DNA from: Paraspadella gotoi
Taxonomy: Eukaryota > Chaetognatha
DNA length: 64,000 bases
Direction of reading: 5' to 3'
Assembly: GCA_051294375.1 (NCBI GenBank)
Contig: CM119264.1
Location: 28,872,696-28,936,695, forward strand
How positions within the stretch are numbered: position 1 is the stretch's first letter; each line of letters begins with the position of its first letter. Shown here piece after piece: positions 1-10,488 of this stretch. The notes below the pieces were generated by a model that saw nothing but the letters and a program-made list of their open reading frames with translations, did not search any database and was not told where the DNA came from. The position numbers and the translations under genes are program-made.

Positions 1-71
1 TTGCTGTTCCTTTTTTTTTTATAGCACGACTACCCCTTAACTTTCGCTTCTCTTTGAATCCCCTTCTTCAG

Positions 72-1250
72 ACGCACGAACTTTTCGAGAACGCCAAAGC
101 CAAAGTGAACGGACTTCGTCACCGCAAAAAGAAAATCGTCGGAATTCTCGAGTTCATTCAAGAAAATGGCGGAATCGCGCGGTGTGGCATCGAAGAGTGG
201 CGACCGAAACTGAGGGTAAGTCTTTAGGGGTGGCATTGACGAGTGCCGACCAAAACTGAGGGTAAGTGTTAAGGGGTGGCATCGAAGAAGGGCGACCAAA
301 ACTGAGGGTAAGTCTTAAGGGGTGCCATCAAAGAAGGGCGACCAAAACTGAGGTTAAGTCTTAAGGGGTGGCATAGAAGAAGGGCGACCAAAACTGAGGG
401 TAAGTCTTAAGGGGTGGCATCGAAGAAAGGCGACCAATACTGAGGGTAAGTCTTCTCAGAAATTTGTACAACCAAGGTATAATATTCTATTCATTTGTAT
501 AAAACGAAAACGCCCGGTTTGATAATTATCAGTCAAATGACTGAAGTTTTGTGTTACTATTTTCAGTTTTTGGGTTTAAGAAAATAACATTTGGTTGTTT
601 TTTTACTCTAGGAAAAAGGTTACACGGAGACGGAAATTCAAGCTTTTTTTTCAAAATTCGACGCAAACAACGACAACAAAATTGGCGACGACGAATTGAG
701 CGCCGGAGTTCGTAGATTGGAGATAGAAGAGAGGGCGCTGGGTAAGCATAAGCAAGCGCTAAGTAAGCATGGTCATAACTCATAAGTTCGTTTGGATATA
801 CCTAGTAGACGATTCGTAGGCAAGGGCAAGGAAAGCAAAAACTTGGCGGCTCAACAAGCAGGGAGCTAAAAGTGTCTTGATAGAATTAGAAAGAGAAAGA
901 ATTAGAAAAGAGAAAAAAGAAAGAACTCGAAAGAAAGAAAGAAAGAGAAAAAAAAGTGATTGACTGTTAACATATATTTTAATATAACTCATCTAATAAC
1001 CATAAATTTTTTTTTTCTAGACCAACAGCAAGAAACTCTCGCCAAAGAGGCCGTCATGGTTCCAGCGGGGAATCTAACGACGAAAGCGCAAATGGGCGCG
1101 GCGATGGAAAGGATCGGGACGATCGAAGCGCAGGTGACGAACCTGGCGGACAAAATCGAAATCATTTTGAAGGAACTGAGGACGGAAGCGGAAAAGAGGC
1201 AGAGGTTGGAATCTCAACTCGAGGTCGAAGCAACGATCTTGGCGCCGTGA
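72..1250 (+). CDS. PKD2: Polycystin-2-like channel, last three exons (copy A, partial)
   Basis: These are the cytoplasmic C-terminal exons of a polycystin-2 (TRPP) cation channel, found in cilia and ER in other animals. Exons run 72-215, 612-741 and 1021-1250 (stop TGA 1248-1250), and their phases (0, 1) fit. Exon one encodes the basic segment after the pore, followed by a conserved stretch EKGYTETEIQAFFSKFDAN that opens the EF-hand. The calcium loop is DANNDNKIGDDE, with Asp/Asn at the coordinating positions. The final exon carries a heptad-rich coiled coil (MERIGTIEAQVTNLADKIE), matching the oligomerisation coiled coil of PKD2. Human PKD2 has the same order: basic helix, EF-hand, linker, coiled coil. 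The acidic linker is shorter here and the tail after the coiled coil is only about 15 residues. Upstream exons are missing in this copy but are present at 11462-13492. Confidence 0.85.
180..452 (+). repeat. 46-bp minisatellite made of the exon end plus 5' splice site, six units
   Basis: The end of the PKD2 exon (GTGGCATCGAAGAGTGGCGA and following) with its GGTAAGT donor is repeated about six times at a 46-bp period. All units except the fourth (GGTTAAGT) keep a GTAAGT. Only the first donor preserves the reading frame: an in-frame TAG follows it, and 46 is not a multiple of three. The same array is at about 14205-14492 in copy B, with indels. Confidence 0.9.
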
Positions 1251-3865
1251 CCTTTTTGACCTTGGCTCTTCTTTTTTATTATAAATTTCTGTTTAGATGT
1301 TTATTAGATTAGTTATTAGTTATTATTATCGCAAATATATTTTGAACGGGACGACTGGTTTCCGCTTGATACACGGATTTCAAATGGGAGTGAAATGAAA
1401 ACAATTGGGAAAATGTTGCAAAAGTTAAGCTGACTGACTGTGATTAATATTTCTTCATTTCATTAGTTAAAAAATTCCCTGACGTTAATGTTCCTATCAT
1501 CGACGACAACAACAAAAACAACAACAACGATGAACAGCAAACGTTTATGCTTTATGTTTTTTTACATCATAGCAACTGGTGCGCTTGCCTTCCAGGAGCT
1601 TTTTTTGCAACATTTTTCCCCTCTTATTTGATAGTTCAATTTTAAACTTATTGTAAAAAAAATAAGATGAATATTTTAATTTTTTTTACATTCATTAGTT
1701 AGTATAATGCCTTGGGAGTATGCAAAAAAAATTGTTATTAATATATTTCAAAGTTTAGTTAGACAACAGGCTCTTGCCAGATCATTGTTTTTTTTTGGTT
1801 TTTTTAACGATGAAATTTTAATTTTCTATAAGTTTTAACTAGAAAAACTACTAAAATGAAAAAGGCTGTCATTGTGGTTGTGAAAAAGCTTTTGACATTT
1901 CGATTGCTATATCTGTAAGATGAACCAAAATTTTCAAACATTTTTTTCATAAAAATATATTTTCTAACAGGAAGGTCCAAAAAATTCGGCCTTGCCATTG
2001 ATGAGCACATAACTAAGAAAGTAAGCAAGCTGGACCACTGGGAGTTAGAAAATAAAAAACATCAGCGATTTTTTTACCAGGGTGCAAAACAAGAAGTTTT
2101 TATAACGAAAAATATAGCCATAGTATTTGAACTTATCATTTCTCTCCCATTTGAAATCCGTGTATGTTTGTTTTTTAACCTCCATGAATTTTGTGTTACG
2201 TTATACTAGTCTAGTTTAATGTAGTTAAATTAATTTCATAGCTTTAAGTTATAAAGCCCGGCCGAATTATCAACAGCCAATATTTAAATAAAAAAGGATT
2301 TAATGTAATGTTTTACCTTTTTTTTTGAACGTCATTTGTGAAACTCGGCAGACTCCATTTAAAAAAGAAAATTAAACGATATCGCATCTGCTTTTTTAAT
2401 TTCGGGTAACATAAGTAAAAGGACAGCAGGAAATAAAAATGGACAAGAAATTTAAAAACTTAACAATTACATCTGCAAATAAATAATGAAATAAAAAGTT
2501 GATGTCGAATTGACGTTAAGAAATAAAAATTTACATTGTCTTACAACTGTTTAAAACTCTTTTCAGAAACCACAATTCAGACCAATCCGTACTATCTCTA
2601 ACCCTGGAAAGCAACTTCCCAAAAATTTTCTCAAAAAGACCCTGGATCAAATTTATAAATTAAACCGGGTCAATATATATGTCTTCAATTTCCTCTGATT
2701 TAATAATTTTAATAAAGCGTTAAAATGAGTCTCAGGACCAATTGACTCGTTCAATTCAATCTTTGACCCAGTAAAAAAAAGGGGAGTATCAAGTGAAAAA
2801 AATACTTCATGTCAGCCATTTTTTAACCTCTTTTGACCGGTGATCAATCTGAGTGCTATCACAAAGCGTTTTTTTTTGTTTACCGATTGAGCGGGTTTTT
2901 TTTTTGTTTTTTTTTTTGATGAGCTGCTTGCATATTTCTAAGAAATACGGGCCGTTTCAAACGTTTTCAAAATTAAAGCGCTATAAAGAAAAAATCTTCG
3001 GGCGTGAAAGAGGGTTTAATATTATAAATTTCGCTAGGCAACAGCGGTAGCAATCTTAGCTCGATGCATCGTATCAAAGTCACATTTCAATAGGCTTTTT
3101 GCGCACCATGGCTCTCGCAAAAAAATGGAAAATCAACAAGCGCAAAGAATGGCAATTCGTAGAACAATTGGCTTTTAAAAAAATACGGGTGTAATGTAGA
3201 AAATAAAACCAAAATAAAATCAATATCTAGTGCTCTTACTTACAACTTAAGCGACTAGAATTCTGGGACCAATCTAAACCTAATTCTAATTCTTAACTAC
3301 TAAAAGGCATCTAGTTTGTATAATTGTAATCTCAAAGAGGATCCATCTTTGTTGTAAAAGGTTACTTTAGTGTATATAATAAATAGAACATTAGAAAGTC
3401 AAAATAAGGAGAAACTAAAAAAAAAGCAAGCTGGTATGCACCTACACCCATTCGGGTAGCAAAAACTTACAATTAAGTAACGTGTGCATTATGGCTTGGA
3501 TACATGGATTAAAAAATATTGCGAATACAGCAAATTGAAGCGGCCAGAAAAAAAAACTTACAAAAACGAAGTGATAATCAATATTCATCAATCATCATGA
3601 TCAGGTAGAAACATCAATAAAAAAAACTTTTAAACATTAGAAAAATTATATAATGCCTTTAGATCGTTAGGTGTTTTCTTACACATTAAATTTGGATATT
3701 TTTTTTTTCAAGATTGAACCATGCATCAACAGCGTTTCCTCGTTCTTTTTTTTTTTTCTGCTGCTAACATTACTAATAGTAGAATAGTAACATTACGAAG
3801 ATAAGATTCGTAAGATTATATAAGGAAATTGAAAAAAAAAGAAAGAAATATGCCGCGCGATTTTA
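1251..3865. other. Intergenic region between convergent PKD2 and LIM genes
   Basis: AT-rich sequence with poly-T and poly-A runs and no exon I can support on either strand. It must hold the 3' UTRs of the two convergent genes. I looked on the minus strand for a villin headpiece exon that would complete the LIM gene and found none. The matching stretch in copy B is 15315-18020. Confidence 0.7.
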
Positions 3866-5308
3866 TCACTGGATTTCTAGCGGAACTTTGGCCGGTGATT
3901 CTGACAACGGTGACACCAACACGTCGTCGTCTCCCATAATGACGTCGTCGTCGTCGTCAATCCCGTTGCTGGAAACGATAGAGCCGCCGGCGTTGGACGT
4001 TTTCGCCGACGAGCCAAGCGTGTAGCCCGGTTTCGGGATGGGCATGTTTATCACAACGTTTCTCGAGTCGGAGAGGCTGCGTCCGGGCGCGCTGCCGGTG
4101 GAAGACCGCGGCCCGACCTGCGGGTTTCGCTGGAACAGGTTCGAGTTGTCCAAAACCTCCGGGGGGATGTAGACGGGATCGAGACGCGAGGGGGACGCCT
4201 CCACGGGGCACTCGTAGCGCGTCGGCCGCCAGGGCTCTCTGGCGGCGTTTGGCGTGCGCGAGGCGCTGCGGGGATCCAGCTTTTCCAGCGGATCCCGCTG
4301 CAGCTGCTGCCGTTTCTTCTTCAACTCCTTGAGGAGGGCGTTGCCGATGCCTTTGTTCGACATCTTCTCCAATTCCTCGATGACTTTGTCAAGTCTCTCC
4401 GCGTCCATGTTCTCCGAGAGGAGGCGTTGGAATTCGGCCTCCTCGTGTTCGGTCCCGTTGCTCAAATTTCCGGAGCGTCCGTGTTGAAGCTCGATGTAGG
4501 TCTTGGCCGGAGGAGCCGGAAAATCGTCCCGTTCCACCGGCGCCGGATCATCGTCACCGCGCCGGTAACCGCCCGGCTGGGAGGCCAGTTTGATGGGCTC
4601 GGCGTTGTTCATCGGGGGCGCCGGAGAGACGCGCCCGCTAGAGGGCTTTGACCCGATAGCCCGGGCGATTCCGCTCGTCGGCCGCTGATTGGGCAGATTG
4701 AACGAGGGCGTGTTGCGGTAAGAGAAATTGCGCGGTCGATGAAACTGAGGGGATCGACTCGGAGACGGCGACACCGTTCCCCGGAGACCCGTCAGCTTGA
4801 TTTCCCGCGCGTTGGCCGATCCGATGAAACTACTGGTGAAGGATCGGCCGAAGGTGTCGTTGAAGCCTCCGGAGCTGATCGGGCGAGGAGGCGGCGGATT
4901 GCTCTGGCTCCGCGTAGGCGTGATGGCCTGATTGGGCAAGCTGTCGCAGGACCGCGGGCTGTAGATCGGACAGATGGCCGAGTTCGGCGACCGGAACGAA
5001 CCAGTGCAGCTGTACATAAAGCTGTTGTTTTCCTGCGTCGCGTCGCCGATGCTGCGATCGCCGCGCCGTTTACCGTCGCAGTTGAGGTGCCAGATTTTGT
5101 TGCCTTTGATGCACATCTCATCGCCTTCTATAAAGGGTCCACCGCAACGGTAGCATTTGGCGCAGGTAGGGTGGTACTTCTTCTCTCTCGCCTGCAACAC
5201 CTTGCCGACGAAGAGCTGACCGCACTCCGCGCATTTCACGCCGTACTTTTGCAAGTATTGCTCGTCCAAATGTCTGTAGGAACCCGGCTGCTGAGTCACT
5301 GTGGACAT
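3866..5308 (-). CDS. ABLIM/unc-115-like: Actin-binding LIM protein (ABLIM/UNC-115-like), single LIM domain
   Basis: 480-residue open frame in one exon. Residues 26-77 form one complete LIM zinc-binding domain: C26-x2-C29-x16-H46-x2-C49-x2-C52-x2-C55-x18-H74-x2-C77. It most resembles the last LIM domain of abLIM/UNC-115 (YGVKCAECGQLFVGKVL, then YHPTCAKC). The rest is a Ser/Pro-rich linker, a charged helical segment (about 320-370) and the stretch DPRSASRTPNA, which recalls the abLIM linker. The protein ends in an acidic run and VPLEIQ. abLIM proteins normally have four LIM domains and a C-terminal villin headpiece; neither the first three LIMs nor the headpiece is visible here. I chose the ATG at 5308; an in-frame ATG at 5398 would add a lysine-rich, AT-rich leader that looks untranslated. 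A splice acceptor (TTCCTACAG) about 35 bases inside suggests this could instead be an internal exon of a longer gene. Confidence 0.75.
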   Translation of the reverse strand: MSTVTQQPGSYRHLDEQYLQKYGVKCAECGQLFVGKVLQAREKKYHPTCAKCYRCGGPFIEGDEMCIKGNKIWHLNCDGKRRGDRSIGDATQENNSFMYSCTGSFRSPNSAICPIYSPRSCDSLPNQAITPTRSQSNPPPPRPISSGGFNDTFGRSFTSSFIGSANAREIKLTGLRGTVSPSPSRSPQFHRPRNFSYRNTPSFNLPNQRPTSGIARAIGSKPSSGRVSPAPPMNNAEPIKLASQPGGYRRGDDDPAPVERDDFPAPPAKTYIELQHGRSGNLSNGTEHEEAEFQRLLSENMDAERLDKVIEELEKMSNKGIGNALLKELKKKRQQLQRDPLEKLDPRSASRTPNAAREPWRPTRYECPVEASPSRLDPVYIPPEVLDNSNLFQRNPQVGPRSSTGSAPGRSLSDSRNVVINMPIPKPGYTLGSSAKTSNAGGSIVSSNGIDDDDDVIMGDDDVLVSPLSESPAKVPLEIQ

Positions 5309-6401
5309 GACAATATTTTTTTTTGATAAATAGTTTTTTTTTGGTTGTATTTTTTTTTTTTGAAATTTTTTTGGGGGTTTTTTGAGAAAGATTCTCAAGT
5401 TTTTAATCTCCTCAGGTTTTTAAGCACGGAAAGGTTTTTTTCGTCTGCGAACAAGAAACATAATTACCAGATTTCGTTAAGCGAACAACAAAATGGTTCA
5501 TAATTAATATAATTTTCTTTATCGTGAATAACAAAAACACAAAAAAGCATGTACAGTGGAATCAACGGGATAAGAAAAAAACCTAATAAAACGTGATAAT
5601 TTAATACAAAATAATTGGTACAAGTACGCTCGAAATTATTATGCTACTGACATAAAAATTGTCAAAAGCATGCGATTGCATAGAATATCCAAAAAATAAT
5701 GGGCGAAAATAGCACGTTGACGTGTGACTAAGTTTTCATTTTCCACATCGGGAACGATTTTTGCCAGTCAGTCAGTCCCTCTTTGGCCATAGGGGGTGGG
5801 GCGAATATAATATAATTTCAAAAAGAGAGAGAGAGAGAGAAAAAAAAAAGCCCGATTAATTAAGCCAGTTTTTAGTAGACGCGAACCGGGGGAATTGTCT
5901 AGTCCAAAGCTTCGCCGCGAATTTAAAAAGAACGCGCCGCGCAGGCGCGTCGGAAGTTTCGAGTCTCTGAACAATTCTTGGTGTACAATTCAAATGCGGA
6001 CCACGAGCGCTTGGCGGCGCCCGCGGATGAGAAGACGGCGCCGCGAGAAATCCATTTCCAACTTGAAATTTGGTCGAGAGTTGGGAAAGGGTGCGGTCCC
6101 CGGATGTAAAACGGAGAATCACATTCGATCTTCAACATTCTTTCCGCCTTTTTTATATTTTTTTTTAAGAAAAGAAGAGAGAGAGAGCGAATAAGTGGAA
6201 AGAGAAAAAAGATAAATTGAATCGAATGTTTTGATTTTGAAAGTCAATTCCAGTTCGCGTCAAAGGGAAAGAAAGAACTTTTTTTTTTCTTTTTCAGTTT
6301 CTTTTTTCAAGGAGAAGCCCGAGAGATTTCGAGTCGTTTTTATCGTCCTTCAATTTTTTTTCTACATTTTTTACAGTTTTTTTTTTTTTTCTTTAAAGTT
6401 T
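5309..6401. other. Upstream region of the LIM gene with a GC-rich patch
   Basis: Directly upstream of the LIM start (minus strand) is an A-rich leader. A GC-rich patch at about 5880-6120 has short open frames on both strands but no recognisable protein. About 105 bases of it (roughly 5853-5957) are absent from copy B near 20055-20060. A promoter or 5' UTR is plausible. The rest is poly-T and poly-A-rich. Confidence 0.45.
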
Positions 6402-6974
6402 TTAGGGTAGAACAGGAATGATGTTCATAAACGTCTCGCTCTTCGTCGGGCTTTGATTCTCGGCGTTCTGATTCCAGATGGAGTGTTGTTGTGGCGGCTG
6501 GACGTCCTCGCCCTCGTCGGAGACGGCTTGAGAGATGGCGCTGGTGATGGCGGAGCCAGTGGCTTGCGTCGAGTCGACGGAGGCCGGCGACGACTGGCGA
6601 AACGAGGTCACCAGCCCCTGACGTCGTTGACCCTGAAGAACGGCGACGGAGCGGTGACGGGCGGCGGGCGCGGTCCTTCGAGCGCAGCGGGCGGACAAAG
6701 TGCGGAACGTCTCGTACCCGGCGAAGGCGGCGGCGCCGACGGGAATGACGGAGGCTAAACTGCGGAGTCGAATCGGAAGATGGCGCGTCAATTCAACTTG
6801 AACAGCGAGGCCGGCGGAGAAGGCGACGCAAAAGGCGCCCGAGGCCGTTAGGAACGCGCGTTGCTGACATTCTTCAAGCGAAGACGACGATCGTACGTTG
6901 GAGCGATGACGAGTGGCTGAGATTTCTTCTGCGACCGATTCCAGCGTACCTGGAGGTGGCTGACGCATAGTCAT
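6402..6974 (-). CDS. Small two-helix membrane protein, TMEM141-like
   Basis: 190 residues in a single open frame. The conserved-looking core is residues 33-100: an E-E-C-Q-Q-R-A-F segment leads into a first hydrophobic helix (about 41-61), a short basic loop (TRHLPIRL), a second hydrophobic helix (about 73-93) and a cysteine-containing basic end (SARCARR). This matches the layout of TMEM141 (ACQSHAF, helix, RKFP, helix, ECN-type end), whose cellular role is not settled. The C-terminal 90 residues are Ser/Gln/Thr-rich and have no recognised domain; TMEM141 of vertebrates is shorter (about 108). A GT donor-like site (CCAGGTACGC) lies 25 bases after the ATG, so the first residues could belong to a different exon structure. 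Its stop is 1.1 kb from the LIM start on the same strand. Confidence 0.5.
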   Translation of the reverse strand: MTMRQPPPGTLESVAEEISATRHRSNVRSSSSLEECQQRAFLTASGAFCVAFSAGLAVQVELTRHLPIRLRSLASVIPVGAAAFAGYETFRTLSARCARRTAPAARHRSVAVLQGQRRQGLVTSFRQSSPASVDSTQATGSAITSAISQAVSDEGEDVQPPQQHSIWNQNAENQSPTKSETFMNIIPVLP

Positions 6975-9233
6975 CCTCTGGCGAAGAGGAATGAGGGGGA
7001 TCGAACGCTTTGGCGAGCGGGGCGGTTTGGGGATAAGGGGGCGACGAGATAAGCGGAGAAAGTCTTTGCGGTGGGAAATAGCTGACTCTTTATCCTCTCT
7101 CGGGAAATGAGTTTTTTGAGACTTGGGTTCCCGTATGAATAATCAATTCACTTTTTTACGTTCTTATTCGTAATATTCGTATATATATATTTTTTTTGCT
7201 TCAATCACTTTTTCTGTCTCAACTTTTTTGGTTTTTCCTTTTTTTTTGGGCGAGTCAGCATCAAATTCTCATAAAATAGGATGTTAAAAGTTGAAAGAAA
7301 TCAAGTTTGTAAGCTTTTTAACGTTTTTTTGCAAGGGTGGGGTTCACTTCGTTCGAAAACAGTTTTAAGAATATATATATCTCCTTTTGGTATTTCGTTT
7401 AAAAAAAAATAATCGGGTCTAGGGAACGATGCCTACATCACTTGGGCAAAAATACATCGACTGAGGTTCGAACCAAATTCTGGTCCGGTGAGATCCACGC
7501 ATCGTTCACGTGTAAACGAGTTTTTGAGTATCAAATGTGCGACGTCACAGCTGGTATAGCAAGGAACGAGATGATCCGGGAGAAAATAAATTCTCAATGA
7601 GGAGCCTGGGGATTGGAGGAAAAAAAGAGATCGAACGTTATTATCGTGTAGTTTAACCGGGGCCCCATTAAACTTAATCGTGGGCCAATTTTTTTTTCCA
7701 CCTTTTAATAATTTTCGTTTTTTTAAAGGGATGTTGTATTGAAAAATAAATAATACACGACAAACCGGATATATCATATATAACCCGCTGTCTCCAGACC
7801 CTAAAAGGCCCGTTAACGGGGGCGTAACTTGAATATTAAAAGTTAACTGACGACAAAATTTTCCAAACAAACGGTTACACAATACACAATTCACATAAAT
7901 GACATAATGTGACGGCCAGCGACTTGTACCGAGGGCCTTGACTTGAACCAAATTTTTTGTTTAATGAATTTCTATTAAATTTTAGTTCTAACAAACTTAT
8001 GTTTTGAAGACAATCTGAGTTTGTTGCGAAACAGCAAAGAGAAATGCTGGTTTGTAGTGTCGTTTATAATATTCGGAATAACGATTCTTCAATTGAAAAA
8101 TGAAAGCGTTTCTTATCGTGGAATTAAACATTCATTTCTCCATTATTAAAAATGCAGGAACCACGATAAATTTGGAGAAAAAAAAAAGGACGTGAGCGAA
8201 AGAGAAGAGATTAAGATGACATTGCGAAATTGTGAGATGTTGAGATGGTGAGCCGGTGAGCAGCAGCATGAAAATCGTTGCTGATCCGAGGCCGAGGCCG
8301 AGGTTGTCAACCTTAAATTTTATGTCGTCGAGGATTAAGTGACACTGTGATCTTGGATATGATAGGCGACGGGGTTTTAAAAAAAACATTTGGGACAGGG
8401 AAAATGGAAAAAACAAAGACATAATTTCTAATAAATGCGTTGGTTTNNNNNNNNNNAATGGAAAAACAAAGACATAATTTCTCATAAATGCGTTGGTTTT
8501 AATCTGGGCAGTTTTTTCATATGCATGTTGAGAAAGTGCTTCTTCCGCCAGAGGAGCATGCGATCAAAACAAAAGATCCTCGTTCTCACTTTTAGCTCGG
8601 GGAAAAGCATCCAAATCTACCCAAAGAAAAGCCTCTGGCTGTGGATTGCTTTTGGTTTTTGCAAGGTAAAAACCGAGGCTGTATGTGCGACTACGAAAAA
8701 TTGTTTTTTTTCTTTTTATTATTGCATGATTTTTGATTGCGACATCAGGAGACACTTGACAACTTAGCAATTAGATAAGTAAAGACTCATCGGAATTATT
8801 AAGCCACTACTCTAGTCGATTTACTATCCACCGTTTCGCCAAAGAAATAAAGTTAGTTAATTTATCCAGAAAATGAGCGAATGACGGGTTGGGTTAAACT
8901 GACTCATATAATCCGCGTGACCTCAGCTTCGCTTTCTCCTCAGCAGCAGAGCGGAGACGCAGCGGAGCAGCGAAGCTTGAGCAAATCGAGTCCCGACGCT
9001 GGCCAACGCGCACGAAATGCGATAAAAGTGGAGGTCTTGTTTAATCTCGATAAAATTGCAATCGATTTAGGTTCTTGGTCCTGGAGTGGGAAATTTATGG
9101 CTTGGCTTTAATCGCTAAGATATCTAACTTATCAGATATTCAAATTAAAATAATATTCTACTCATTGTCTTTAATACAAAAAAAATGTTCATGTGAAGCC
9201 GACTGGTATCAAAGTAAAAACCGGCCCTTCAAA

Positions 9234-9283
<50 letters not shown>

Positions 9284-9473
9284 CGAAATCACCTCAGCGC
9301 GTTTTTAATTAAAAAAAAGTAGTAGTGGCGTTCGTAGCAAACAAAGAATAAATATTTTGAATAGGAAGTACGTTAGCAAAAAGCAAATTTTACAATGAAG
9401 ACAGCACTTGGTTCCTCGTTACGAAACTGATTCCGTGGCCATAAAACCGTAAACAAAAGATGACAAAAAAAAT
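6975..9473. other. Intergenic region between TMEM141-like and gelsolin genes
   Basis: No exon is supported on either strand. The interval includes a 10-N gap (8447-8456) flanked by a short direct repeat, so a local misjoin is likely; copy B reads straight through here. A GC-rich patch at about 8928-9040 is conserved in copy B and contains an inverted repeat (CAGCTTCGCT and AGCGAAGCTTG). Confidence 0.6.
9234..9281 (+). repeat. (AAT)n microsatellite
   Basis: About 16 units of AAT. The equivalent tract in copy B (about 23291-23341) is interrupted and has a different length. Confidence 0.95.
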
Positions 9474-10155
9474 TTAAAAATCTTCGAAGTTGGCTTTAAA
9501 CAGCGAAGTCTCTTTTCCCTCGAGAATTCGTGTGATGGGTGCGATAGCGTGGTCCGTGCGGCTGCAGTAAATCTGGATTTAAATACAAACAAATTCATAT
9601 GTACTAGTGAGAATTATTTCATAAACATTTTTTTTTCAGTTATATACGTTATTTGAAAATTGCAAAAGTACTTGGTTTAAAAAATCATTAAACGTTAAAC
9701 TTAAATAATAAATATCTTCATATAAAAAAATTTAAAAGTTTTAAAGGTTTTACTATTATATATATTATTAAGATGTTAATGTTGTCTTCTGAAAATAGAA
9801 ATAAAACGTAGAACATCTACACAACTAGATATTTGAAATACTTTCTAGGTTTCTTATTATACCAGATTAGTTATGAAGTTATTAATTGAAAAATCAAAAT
9901 ATCTAAAAGGCTGATTAGAATTAAAAATGGATGGAAGAGAAAATTCGTTTTGGGAATTCATAAGAGAATGTAAGATTCTTTACTAATATCTAGGACAACA
10001 CAGTATTGTATCACTACGATTAAATTCGCATCAAGTAGTGAAGGGAGATATAGTCTTACGTGTGCCCGTCCAATGGCCTGGAACTTTTCCATCTCCGAGG
10101 CGCCGTTACCGACCCAGACGAAAACGTGAGCGCTGTTGTCCACGATGAAAACGTC
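9474..10155 (-). CDS. Gelsolin family protein, last two exons (copy A, partial)
   Basis: Exon 10155-10060 begins after CTTTAG and encodes DVFIVDNSAHVFVWVGNGAS, the central strand of gelsolin domain 3, and ends at a GTAAGA donor. Exon 9572-9474 encodes the last 32 residues, including APITRILEGKETSLFKANF, the typical end of a gelsolin repeat, and stops at TAA. Both are in frame here (96 and 99 bases). In copy B the first is 95 bases and frameshifted. All upstream exons lie past the gap and exist only beside copy B, so this is a fragment of the gene at 23533-30218. Confidence 0.85.
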
Positions 10156-10335
10156 CTAAAGATAAACAAGAGAATTGTTAATTGGCTAATGCCATTAGTA
10201 ATGGTAATGACTATTAGTAATGGTAGATTTGACTTTTTTTTAAATCGATTCAGATTTCGTGACCAGAAAATTAAAAAAAAAGGACAATGTGGACACGAAG
10301 GTTTTGTAGCGACGGGGTCGATGTCCGGTGGTCAT

Positions 10336-10336
<1 letters not shown>

Positions 10337-10424
<88 letters not shown>

Positions 10425-10425
10425 G

Positions 10426-10457
<32 letters not shown>

Positions 10458-10488
10458 GTCTTCTCTTCTCTCTCTCTCTCTCTCTCTC
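10337..10488 (+). repeat. (CT)n microsatellite
   Basis: About 150 bases of CT with occasional CGT interruptions, inside the gelsolin intron. Copy B has the same tract with a different interruption pattern at 24394-24544. Confidence 0.95.

Noticed and set aside
4739-5326. 195-residue plus-strand frame opposite the LIM gene
   Set aside because: Antisense shadow of the LIM exon; the minus frame carries the complete zinc-ligand pattern.
7433-7951. 172-residue minus-strand frame in the spacer after the TMEM141-like gene
   Set aside because: Not preserved in copy B even in its nearly identical part, and it has no recognisable domain.
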